A stretch of DNA of 64,000 bases, from positions 1 through 64,000 of the forward strand of contig JAQBYD010000008.1 in NCBI GenBank assembly GCA_027623315.1. Direction: 5' to 3'. Positions 1-8,564 of the stretch are shown in pieces (the stretch's first letter is position 1; the number at the start of each line of letters is the position of its first letter). This DNA is from Verrucomicrobiota bacterium. GTDB lineage: Bacteria > Verrucomicrobiota > Kiritimatiellia > CAJWTS01. The translations under genes were made by a program, and so were the position numbers. Below the pieces are notes generated by a model. It saw nothing but the letters and a program-made list of their open reading frames with translations, searched no databases and was not told where the DNA came from.

Positions 1-5
1 CCGCT

Positions 6-160
6 GTCGTGTTCCCTCCGGTGCCAGGCAGAGGGCCAGACGACAGGGGAGCACGACAGGGCCAGACGACAGGTATCTTCGTGTTCCCGTGTCCCCCCGT
101 CGTGCCCCTCCGTCGTGTTCCCTCCGATGCCAGGCAGAGGGCGAAACGACGGCTATCTTC
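6..160. repeat. Imperfect direct repeat, two copies about 106 bp apart
   Basis: gtcgtgttccctccggtgccaggcagagggccagacgacagg at about 6 recurs as gtcgtgttccctccgatgccaggcagagggcgaaacgacgg at about 112; both copies lead into (t/c)tatcttcgtgt. Confidence 0.7.
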
Positions 161-263
161 GTGTCCCGCCCTCGGGCAGGGTGACGGATTCCTGTTTTCT
201 TGTCCGCGCGGTGAGGGTATCGTGGCCGGGTTCCAAAACCGGGGAGCGGAGGATTCCATTGCG

Positions 264-1664
264 ATGAAGAAGAAGGACAACTTGGGCGCGACCATTGATT
301 CCGGTGCGCAGGACTGGCAGATTTTTCAACAAGGACGCGACGGCACGGCGGATATCGTGCTGACCGGGCGCTGGAAAACTCGTGAACCGTACAAGATGGC
401 CGCCGTCCTCGCACGCATCGTGTACGAGGACAGTTGCGAAAGCGTAAGCCCCGCACTGGACTGGGTCCCGGCAACGACGCGCAAGAATGGGACTTGGACA
501 CTCAGGCTGCGTGGTGTGCCGGTCGGTGGGCTGTACCGCATCGAGACGATGCTGCAGTTGAACGGCGGCCCGGTTGAATGGGCGCAGCGCGGGGACTTGG
601 TCCATCACGTCGGGGTAGGGGACGTCTGGGTGATCACGGGTCAGAGCAACGCCGCCGGGTACGGTAAATCGCCCGCCACCGATGCTCCGGAGATGGGTGT
701 CCACATGTTCCACGCCGACGGCTCGTGGAAGCTGGCTGCGCATCCTTTGGGCGACTCCACGGGGACTCTCTATTCCGCCAATCGCGAGGGAGCAAATGCA
801 TCGCATAGTCCATGGTTGGCTTTCGCGCGTACGTTGAAGGCCCGGCTGGGGTATCCCATCGGGCTGATCCCCGCCTCGCTCGGGGGTTCGCCGGTTAAGT
901 CGTGGGACCGCACGGAGGACGGCTATCTCTTCTCCAATATGCTGAGCTACATCGCTGACGCCGGTGGGGGTGTTCGCGGAGTCGTCTGGTACCAGGGCGA
1001 ATCCGATACGGGCGTGCGGGAGCTTAAGCTATACAAGGGGCGCTTTCGGCGTTTCGTTGCGGATCTGCGCAAGACGATGAAGGATCGCACGCTGCCCGTC
1101 ATCACGTGCCAGCTCAACCGCTTCATCAATATCAATACGCACACCGACGCCGACGCGGCATGGGAGCGTATGCGCGAGATTCAACGGCAGCTGGCGCGGA
1201 GCATGTCGAACGTGTTTATCGTCGCCACCGTGGACCTGGGGCTCTCCGACGGCATCCATACCGATTCGCAAGGGAATATCGTGATCGGCGAGAGAGCTGC
1301 ATCGTGCGCGCTCGGTGGTGTGTATGGGTTTGACGTGAAGTATCGCCATCCGGATTGCGTCAGCGCGAAGCTGGTCAAGTCGAAGCAGATCGACCTGGCC
1401 TTTGATCACGTTGATCACCGGCTGCACTATGATGGACAGGTTCGCTCGGAACGTCCGTTCGCTGTGCGCGATGAGATCGGAGATATTCCCATCGACGCTA
1501 TCTGCGTCAAAGCTCCGAGTCGCATCGAGCTGACGCTTAGTCGAAAACCGCAGCGGAATTGCCGGGTCGTTGGTGCGCCCACGATTTCTCCCGCGCGCAT
1601 CCTTCCATTCGATATCCGCGGATACCGTCCGATGTTGGCGTTCACGATGAAAGTCACACCGTAA
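264..1664 (+). CDS. Sialate O-acetylesterase / SASA-domain SGNH-type carbohydrate esterase
   Basis: Motifs VITGQSNAAGYG, LGGSPVKSWDR, VVWYQGESDTG and DGIHTDSQGN; start taken at ATG 264 (MKKKDNLG) inside the longer ORF. Confidence 0.75.
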   Translation: MKKKDNLGATIDSGAQDWQIFQQGRDGTADIVLTGRWKTREPYKMAAVLARIVYEDSCESVSPALDWVPATTRKNGTWTLRLRGVPVGGLYRIETMLQLNGGPVEWAQRGDLVHHVGVGDVWVITGQSNAAGYGKSPATDAPEMGVHMFHADGSWKLAAHPLGDSTGTLYSANREGANASHSPWLAFARTLKARLGYPIGLIPASLGGSPVKSWDRTEDGYLFSNMLSYIADAGGGVRGVVWYQGESDTGVRELKLYKGRFRRFVADLRKTMKDRTLPVITCQLNRFININTHTDADAAWERMREIQRQLARSMSNVFIVATVDLGLSDGIHTDSQGNIVIGERAASCALGGVYGFDVKYRHPDCVSAKLVKSKQIDLAFDHVDHRLHYDGQVRSERPFAVRDEIGDIPIDAICVKAPSRIELTLSRKPQRNCRVVGAPTISPARILPFDIRGYRPMLAFTMKVTP

Positions 1665-1713
1665 GGGGAGGTGAAAAGATGAAGAAGGGACGCTCGTCGG
1701 AAGCTTCGATGAA

Positions 1714-2634
1714 TTGAATTGCGTGCTCTGTGAAGATGTCTGTGCAGTAGCCCTTTTTCTGCTTTCGTGTCGCCATGCGGCGAGTCTTAGTGTCAAGGTA
1801 GCCCCTGTGCTTCATAACGGCAATACTCTCGTACAGGGCGGGCACGGACAGAGCCTGGCGATCTCCGTCATGGTTCCGCTCGGGGCACGCTCGGGGGATG
1901 CTCGGCGCTGCCTCGCCGCGCTGCGCGCCGCAGATCCGGCGCCGGACGAAATTATCGTGGTCTCAGACGGACCCGTCCAAGATCTGGATGCAGTCGCCGA
2001 CGCGTTCGGAGCCGTTCTGTGCGTCCTCGATCGCCCTGCAGGACCCGCCGCGGCGAGAAACCGCGGTGCCGAGCAGGCACGCGGAGACATCTTGATGTTT
2101 GTGGATTCCGACGTCGAGGTGCACAGCGATGCCATCGGCGTGGTGATGCATGCGCTCGAAGCGGACCCCGAGGTGTCGGCGGTGTTTGGCTCGTACGATG
2201 ACGAGCCCGCGGAGCGAAACCTGTTGTCCCAATACAAGAACCTGGCGCATCACTTCACGCATCAGGTCGGGCGCGAAGAGGCATTCACGTTCTGGGCCGG
2301 GTGCGGCGCGATCCGGAGGGATGTGTTCGTGCGTGCCGGCGGATTCTCAGAATCGTATGCGCGGCCAGCCATCGAGGACATTGAGTTGGGCTACCGTCTC
2401 ACCCGGGAGGGGGCCCGTATCCGACTGCTCAAGAATCTCCAATGCAAGCATTTGAAGCGATGGACTCCGGTGATGCTCTTTCGTTCCGACGTCTTCGACC
2501 GTGCGATCCCGTGGACGCGGCTAATTCTGCAGACCCGCAGCGGCCCGAGCGATTTGAACCTGCGATGGTCTCAGCGGCTGTGCGTTGTCCTGGCGTGGGT
2601 ATGTGCGGTTTGCGCGGGTTGGGCGTTGCACTAA
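1714..2634 (+). CDS. Family 2 glycosyltransferase, N-terminal/catalytic part; reading frame continues past an in-frame TAA to 2868
   Basis: ISVMVPLGARSGDARRCLAALRAADPAPDEIIVVSDG, RPAGPAAARNRGAEQARGDILMFVDSDVEVH, AIEDIELGYRLTREG; true start uncertain (could be about 1800). Confidence 0.75.
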   Translation: MNCVLCEDVCAVALFLLSCRHAASLSVKVAPVLHNGNTLVQGGHGQSLAISVMVPLGARSGDARRCLAALRAADPAPDEIIVVSDGPVQDLDAVADAFGAVLCVLDRPAGPAAARNRGAEQARGDILMFVDSDVEVHSDAIGVVMHALEADPEVSAVFGSYDDEPAERNLLSQYKNLAHHFTHQVGREEAFTFWAGCGAIRRDVFVRAGGFSESYARPAIEDIELGYRLTREGARIRLLKNLQCKHLKRWTPVMLFRSDVFDRAIPWTRLILQTRSGPSDLNLRWSQRLCVVLAWVCAVCAGWALH

Positions 2635-2868
2635 CCCGTTCCGGCACTGGGAATCTGTGCGGTTTGCGTGGCAGGCCTGTTGGCGCTCGATCACCGAATC
2701 TGGCTCTTCTTTCTGCGCAAGCGCGGACTATCGTTCTGCGTGCGCGTCTTGCCGTGGCACGGGTTTCAATATCTCTATAGTGGACTTGCGTTCGCGATCG
2801 GCGCGCTAACGAGCGTTGCCGGGGGCGTCGAGTCTCGACCGGCGGTTGCGGCAGAGAGGGTGGGTTAG
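2635..2868 (+). pseudogene. C-terminal continuation of the upstream GT2 in the same frame after TAA 2632-2634
   Basis: Same frame (mod 3) reads PVPALGICAVCVAGLLALDHRIWLFFLRKRGLSFCVRVLPWHGFQYLYSGLAFAIG, a typical GT2 membrane tail. Confidence 0.65.
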
Positions 2869-2874
2869 CTGCCG

Positions 2875-4293
2875 GTGCAGGAGACGTACCCCGTGATTAT
2901 CATCGGTGCCGGGCCCGCCGGCCTCACCGCAGCGCACGAACTGGCGATTCGCAATGTGTATCCGCTGGTGCTTGAACAATCCGATAAACCAGGCGGCCTG
3001 GCACGTACGGAAGTGCACTGGGGATATCGGTTCGATATTGGTGGTCATCGGTTCTTTACGAAGGTAGACGAGGTGCGCCGCCTCTGGGAGGAGATCCTCG
3101 GCGAGGAGTTCGTCGCGGTTAGCCGGCAATCGCGAATCTACTACCAGGGCCGTTTCTACAGCTATCCGCTGCAGCCCCTGAACGCGCTTTCCAACCTTGG
3201 CGTGATCGAGAGTTGCAGGGTCATGCTCAGCTACTTCAAGTCGAAGCTGCGTCCGCATCCGGACGAGGACACCTTCGAGCAGTGGGTCACCAATCGATTC
3301 GGCGGTCGCCTGTACGAGACATTCTTTAAGACCTACACGGAGAAGGTCTGGGGCATCCCCTGCGATCGGATCCAGGCCGACTGGGCGGCGCAACGGATTC
3401 GCGGGTTGTCTCTATGGTCGGCGGTTGTGAATGCCCTGTTCAAGACGGGTAAGGTCAAGTCGCTTATTACCGAGTTCCAGTATCCGCGCGAAGGGCCGGG
3501 CATGATGTGGGAGGCCTTCTGCCGGGATGCAACGCGCCGAGGTGGCCAGGTTGAGTTCGAGGCTGAGGTCATCGAGGTGCAGCATCGGGATAACCGGGTT
3601 ATCGGTGTGCTGGTGCATGTCGACGGCCGCACCGCGGAATACAGCACCGACCAAGTCATCTCGACGATGCCGCTCAACCTGCTCGTATCCCGGCTGAATC
3701 CCCCGCCACCGTCCGAAGTTCTGGAAGCCGCCGGTCGACTGAGGTATCGCGATTTCATCCTCGTGGGCCTTGTCATCAATCGCAAGGAGATCTTCCCTGA
3801 TAACTGGATCTACGTGCATAGTCCGGAAGTGCTCGTCGGCCGGATTCAGAACTTCAAGAATTGGAGTCCGGATATGGTTCCGGATCCTTCAAAGACGAGC
3901 CTGGGTATGGAGTATTTCTGCACGCAAGGCGATCTAATCTGGGCCAGGTCGGATAAGGAACTGGTTGAGCTGGCCATGCGCGAACTCGTTACACTCGGAC
4001 TGGCGGATAAGGCCGAGGTGCAGGACGGGGTCGTGATACGCCAGTTGAAGGCGTACCCCGTGTATACCGGTGAATATCGTCACGATGTGGACATCATCAA
4101 GAAGTACCTCGACACGATCGAGAACCTGCAGACGATCGGTCGCAACGGCATGCACCGTTATAACAACCAGGACCACTCCATGCTGACCGCTATGCTGGCC
4201 GTCGAGAACATGGACGGCGCGCAGCATGATCTCTGGGCGGTGAACACCGAGCGCAGTTATCACGAAGAGTCCATGAAGCACGATTCCGCCTGA
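2875..4293 (+). CDS. FAD-dependent amine-oxidase-type oxidoreductase (UDP-galactopyranose mutase / protoporphyrinogen oxidase-like)
   Basis: N-terminal dinucleotide-binding motif VIIIGAGPAGLTAAHEL, GGLARTEVHWGYRFDIGGHRFFTK; GTG start. Confidence 0.8.
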   Translation: MQETYPVIIIGAGPAGLTAAHELAIRNVYPLVLEQSDKPGGLARTEVHWGYRFDIGGHRFFTKVDEVRRLWEEILGEEFVAVSRQSRIYYQGRFYSYPLQPLNALSNLGVIESCRVMLSYFKSKLRPHPDEDTFEQWVTNRFGGRLYETFFKTYTEKVWGIPCDRIQADWAAQRIRGLSLWSAVVNALFKTGKVKSLITEFQYPREGPGMMWEAFCRDATRRGGQVEFEAEVIEVQHRDNRVIGVLVHVDGRTAEYSTDQVISTMPLNLLVSRLNPPPPSEVLEAAGRLRYRDFILVGLVINRKEIFPDNWIYVHSPEVLVGRIQNFKNWSPDMVPDPSKTSLGMEYFCTQGDLIWARSDKELVELAMRELVTLGLADKAEVQDGVVIRQLKAYPVYTGEYRHDVDIIKKYLDTIENLQTIGRNGMHRYNNQDHSMLTAMLAVENMDGAQHDLWAVNTERSYHEESMKHDSA

Positions 4294-4302
4294 TTCACCG
4301 AC

Positions 4303-5139
4303 ATGCTTCCGAACCTGATTATTATTGGCGCAGCGAAAGCGGGCACGACCAGCCTGCATTACTACCTGGACCTACATCCGCAAATTCGAATGTCGCAGCC
4401 CAAGGAGTTGAACTTCTTCGTGGAGGAGAGAAACTGGACCCTCGGCCTCGACTGGTATCGCTCAAAGTTTAGCGGTGCGGAGAAGATTCACGGGGAGGCG
4501 TCACCGGCATACACGGGGGCTCCTGCTCATCCAGGCGTTGCTGAGCGCATGCACGGCGTGGTGCCGGACGCCCGGCTGATCTATGTCGTCAGGGATCCCG
4601 TCTCGCGTATGATTTCCCATTACGTACAGCGTGTCGCGGGATGGCTGGAAGAGGGGGACATCCGTGACGCCCTCGTGGCGCCCGGTGCCAATCCGTATAT
4701 TGACGGGACGCGCTATGCAATGCAGCTAAAGCAATACTTGGAGTACTACGCGGTCAAGCAGATCATGGTGATCACCTGCGAAGATCTGCTCGCAAACCGA
4801 GCCGAAACGCTGAGGTCTGTATTTCAATTTCTAGAGGTGGACGAAACGTTCCGCTCTCTGCGTTTCGCCCGGATGCGGCACCGGGCTATTCGCAAACGCA
4901 AGCCGGGCAGCTTCGGCCTGCGGTTGAGAAAGTCCATTCTGCAGTCGCGGCTCTACACTTGGAGCCCGGACCTCGCGCACTATGCCGAAGCCATCGCTAC
5001 CCTGCCGTTCTCACGCGCCGTGCAGGTGCCGGAGCTCACGGAGGAAGTTCGAAGGGACGTGCTCGATCGCTTGAAAGATGATCTCGATGAATTTAAGGTG
5101 ATCACCGGGCGTCAATTCGACGCGTGGAGACTGACATGA
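4303..5139 (+). CDS. Sulfotransferase (PAPS-dependent, heparan-type domain)
   Basis: PNLIIIGAAKAGTTSLHYYLDLHPQIRMSQPKELNFFVEE (5'-PSB loop) and RLIYVVRDPVSRMISHYVQ (3'-PB motif). Confidence 0.9.
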   Translation: MLPNLIIIGAAKAGTTSLHYYLDLHPQIRMSQPKELNFFVEERNWTLGLDWYRSKFSGAEKIHGEASPAYTGAPAHPGVAERMHGVVPDARLIYVVRDPVSRMISHYVQRVAGWLEEGDIRDALVAPGANPYIDGTRYAMQLKQYLEYYAVKQIMVITCEDLLANRAETLRSVFQFLEVDETFRSLRFARMRHRAIRKRKPGSFGLRLRKSILQSRLYTWSPDLAHYAEAIATLPFSRAVQVPELTEEVRRDVLDRLKDDLDEFKVITGRQFDAWRLT

Positions 5140-6125
5140 CCGAAATCGAAACGAAAACCGATCGCGCGTCGGAATCGGCCGCGAAGCGTGATGCCCCGGC
5201 GATGACCGTGATCCTCCCCGTACAGGGAACACCTCCGGGACCGCAGAAGAGCCTTGATCATCTTGCCGCCCAAACGGTGTGTGACCAGCTCGAGGTCATT
5301 GTCCTGGTCGATGGCCGGACCTCCAGGGATCTGGCGTCCGCCGAGTACAGTGGCTTCTGGGACTACCGCGTCATCGACGTCGACGATATCCGGGTTCGCG
5401 GGGAATCGATGGCGGCCGGGGTGCGTCATGCACGCGCAGCCATCGTGGCCTTGACGGAAGATCATGTCTTCACGGAGCCGGATTGGGCCGAGGCCCTGCT
5501 GCGCGCGCATGAAGGGGATGTCGCCGCCGTTGGGCCTGTCGTGTGCAACGCAAATCCCATAACGGCCGTAAGCTGCGCCGACTTTATCGTCGGTTACGGG
5601 CCCTGGATTGAGGGGCGCCGCACGGGAGCCGTCGACATGCTGCCAGGGCATAACAGCAGCTACAAGCGGGAGGTGCTTCTCTCGTATGGCGACCGGTTGG
5701 ATGCCATGCTGGAAGCGGAAACGGTTCTGCACTGGGATCTACGATCACGGGGCCACTCCCTGCTCGTGGAGCCGGGCGCCGTGATCAACCATTCCAATTT
5801 TGTCTCATGGGGCGGATGGGTTCCAGTGCTCTATCACAGCGGTCGTGCTTTCGCCGGCGCGCGAGTGTCCATCGAACGGTGGAGTGCCGGTCGCCGACTG
5901 CTATATTTTCTCGGTGGGCCCTTGATTCCCTGGGTACGGTTTTCACGGTATTTCTTCACCGCGCCTCCGGATGTCCGGCGAAAACACTTCCCGCTGCGCG
6001 TCGTTATCGTGTTGCTGGGCGCCCTGCACATCGATGCGGCGGGGCAGATGATCGGGTACGTCCGCGGTCGCGGTCGATCCGAAGGGTTGCTGGTAGAGCT
6101 CGAACTGGCGAGGTTGGAGCGATGA
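5136..6125 (+). CDS. Family 2 glycosyltransferase
   Basis: MTVILPVQGTPPGPQKSLDHLAAQTVCDQLEVIVLVDG, TEDHVFTEPDWAEALL, C-terminal hydrophobic segments. Confidence 0.8.
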   Translation: MTEIETKTDRASESAAKRDAPAMTVILPVQGTPPGPQKSLDHLAAQTVCDQLEVIVLVDGRTSRDLASAEYSGFWDYRVIDVDDIRVRGESMAAGVRHARAAIVALTEDHVFTEPDWAEALLRAHEGDVAAVGPVVCNANPITAVSCADFIVGYGPWIEGRRTGAVDMLPGHNSSYKREVLLSYGDRLDAMLEAETVLHWDLRSRGHSLLVEPGAVINHSNFVSWGGWVPVLYHSGRAFAGARVSIERWSAGRRLLYFLGGPLIPWVRFSRYFFTAPPDVRRKHFPLRVVIVLLGALHIDAAGQMIGYVRGRGRSEGLLVELELARLER

Positions 6126-6628
6126 AAGACGCGGGCCACGACATTCCGGCGATGTCCGTCGTGTTGGTCACGATGGGCAGTTATTCGCGAAGCTCCCGCA
6201 CGCTTGAATCTCTGCGACGGCAGACGGTGCATGACCAGCTCGAATTGATCGTCGTCGCGTCGCGAGATGTTCCCACCGAGATCCCGGACGAGGTGCGGGG
6301 CAGTTTTCACGGTGTTCGCGTAGAGTACTCCGAGAACATTCTGATGCGCGGTCAATCGACGGCGCAGGGCGTGCGCTGTGCGATCGCGCCCATCGTTACC
6401 AGTGCACCGCTGATACCGGTCGTTCGTTTTGCCCGCACATGTCGTCAGTTGACCCGCGAAGCCAGGTCTAGATATCTTGGTACGCTGACGTGGGCGGTAT
6501 TGTTCTGCGGCTACACCCTTGACGCGGTGGGGCAGTTGGCTGGTTACGCGGCGGGTGGTGGGCGCTCGCAGACCTGTGTATCTCACCATGCGCTCCTTCG
6601 CTTCGACCGAAAGGCAGGCGCGAAGTAG
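6122..6628 (+). pseudogene. Internally deleted GT2 paralogue of the preceding gene
   Basis: N-part LESLRRQTVHDQLELIVVASRD aligns with LDHLAAQTVCDQLEVIVLVDGR upstream; VRCAIAPIVTS is followed directly by APLIPVVRFARTCRQ (cf. GGPLIPWVRFSRYFF upstream), so about 140 aa including the acidic motif region is missing. Confidence 0.75.
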
Positions 6629-7698
6629 TGCCCGCGCCTCTCCAGGTCGGTGTGATCGGGTGCGGGCATGCGGCGGTTGAACTGCACCTGCCCGCCCTGA
6701 AAACCATTTCGGGTGTCACGCTGGCGGCTGTCGCTGACCTCGACGCAAACCGCCTGGCCGGGGTCGCGGACCGATTCCAGGTGCCTCGCCGTTATCATGA
6801 TCCGCATGAACTTATAGCGGACCGCGAACTTTCGGTCGTGGCCGTGCTTACGCCGCCGCAGAGCCACCACGGCCTGGTGGTGCAGTGCCTGGAAGCCGGA
6901 AAGCATATCCTCGTAGAGAAGCCGGTGACCCTGGATGACACGGAGGCAGCCGACCTGGTGCAGCGCGCGGCGTCATCCAACGTCAAGGTGTGCGTGGGGC
7001 ATTCGATGCGATTTCATCCACATGTGCAGCGCGCGAAACAGATACTTACCAGTGCGGCCCTTGGGGCGATCGAGAGCATCCAATGCCGTTGGATCAGCGC
7101 ATGGCGCAACGATCACGATCCGCCCGAGTGGCGCCGGAATCCCGTCACGGGCGGGAGTACACTCCTCGAGACAGCCGTACACCACTTCGACCTCTGGCGT
7201 TATCTCTCGGGGGGCGAGGTCGCGAATCTCGTAACGAGTCCGCATGGCGACGCGACCTGCGATGAGCACGCCGTCGTCACGGCTACACTGGATGGCGGCG
7301 TGATCGCGACGTCATTCACATCAACCCGCGGCGTGGAAGAGAACGCCCTCGAGATCTACGGGAGTACGGCCAAGCTGGCGTTGTCCTTCTATTGCTTTGA
7401 CGGCGTCCGCCTGGTGCCACGCGGAGTTTTTTCTGGATCGCTGGGCGATCGACTACGCGGGATTTCCCAGAGCGTCCGCATGCTTCCCGGGGTGCTGGAC
7501 ATTCGCTACGGCGGCACGTTTCGGAGGGCGTATCGCGAGGAGTGGCTGCATTTTATCGCCTGCATTGAGCGAGACACTCCCGTTTCATGCACCCTCGCGG
7601 AAGGGCGCCACGCCCTGCAGATCGCCCTTGCTGCCCGCCAGTCTGCCCGGGACGGGACTCGCGTGCGCCCGGCCGATCTCTTGCCATGTCATCTTTAG
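6628..7698 (+). CDS. Gfo/Idh/MocA family oxidoreductase
   Basis: LQVGVIGCGHAAVELHLPALKTISGVTLAAVADLD, CLEAGKHILVEKPVTLDDTEA; GTG start overlapping the upstream stop. Confidence 0.9.
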   Translation: MPAPLQVGVIGCGHAAVELHLPALKTISGVTLAAVADLDANRLAGVADRFQVPRRYHDPHELIADRELSVVAVLTPPQSHHGLVVQCLEAGKHILVEKPVTLDDTEAADLVQRAASSNVKVCVGHSMRFHPHVQRAKQILTSAALGAIESIQCRWISAWRNDHDPPEWRRNPVTGGSTLLETAVHHFDLWRYLSGGEVANLVTSPHGDATCDEHAVVTATLDGGVIATSFTSTRGVEENALEIYGSTAKLALSFYCFDGVRLVPRGVFSGSLGDRLRGISQSVRMLPGVLDIRYGGTFRRAYREEWLHFIACIERDTPVSCTLAEGRHALQIALAARQSARDGTRVRPADLLPCHL

Positions 7699-8564
7699 AC
7701 TTCTCCGTGATCATTCCGACCTGCGAGCGCCCCGCCGCGCTGCGCCGATGCCTCGGTTCGGCGGTCAGGCTCGAGTATCCCCGCGATCGGGTGGAGGTGA
7801 TCGTGGTTAACGACGGTGGCTCTCACACGATCGAGAACGTGGTCGACGAGTTTGCGTCCGGCGCGACGATCCGGGTTTATCACCGCGAGAATGGCGGCCC
7901 GGCAGCGGCGAGAAACACCGGGATGGGCGAGGCCCGCGGCCGGCATCTTGTCTTTCTCGACGACGATTGTGAGGTCTCAGCGGACGCGCTGAACGAGTTG
8001 ACGGCACTATTCAGATGCCATCCGGATGCGCTCATCGGCGCCCGGCAATCGAACGCGCTCACCGCGAACGCCTGTGCTGCGCTCAGCCAGATGGTGCTCG
8101 ATGTCGTATACGAGGTCTATAACCCCGGCCCTGAAAACACCTCGTTCATCGCCTCATATTTTCTGGCCGCCTCGGCGGACCTCCTGGAAGCGGCCGGCGG
8201 GTTCGACGTGGCTTTCAGGATCTCCGAAGACCGCGAGCTCTGCGATCGCTGGCGGTCGCTTGGACGCGGGATCGTCGTCGCGGACAACATTCACGTGCGC
8301 CACCACCACGACTTAACGCTTAAGGGACTGTGGCGACAGCATTTCGCTTACGGACAGGGCGCCTACGCATACCACCGCCGCCGGGCCAGCCTGGGGCGCG
8401 GCGGACTGAAGATCGAGCGCGGGTTCTATCGCGCACTGATGGCCGCACCGTTCCGAGCCGCTCACAGGCGGACGGCGCTGCTGCTGTCTCTCCTGCTGCT
8501 GTACCAGCAGGTGGCGAACGCCGCGGGCTACCTCTACGCACGACTTCGAACGGACGCATCATGA
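7686..8564 (+). CDS. Family 2 glycosyltransferase
   Basis: FSVIIPTCERPAALRRCLGSAVRLEYPRDRVEVIVVNDGG, RENGGPAAARNTGMGEARGRHLVFLDDDCEV, ISEDRELCDRW. Confidence 0.92.
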   Translation: MSSLDFSVIIPTCERPAALRRCLGSAVRLEYPRDRVEVIVVNDGGSHTIENVVDEFASGATIRVYHRENGGPAAARNTGMGEARGRHLVFLDDDCEVSADALNELTALFRCHPDALIGARQSNALTANACAALSQMVLDVVYEVYNPGPENTSFIASYFLAASADLLEAAGGFDVAFRISEDRELCDRWRSLGRGIVVADNIHVRHHHDLTLKGLWRQHFAYGQGAYAYHRRRASLGRGGLKIERGFYRALMAAPFRAAHRRTALLLSLLLLYQQVANAAGYLYARLRTDAS

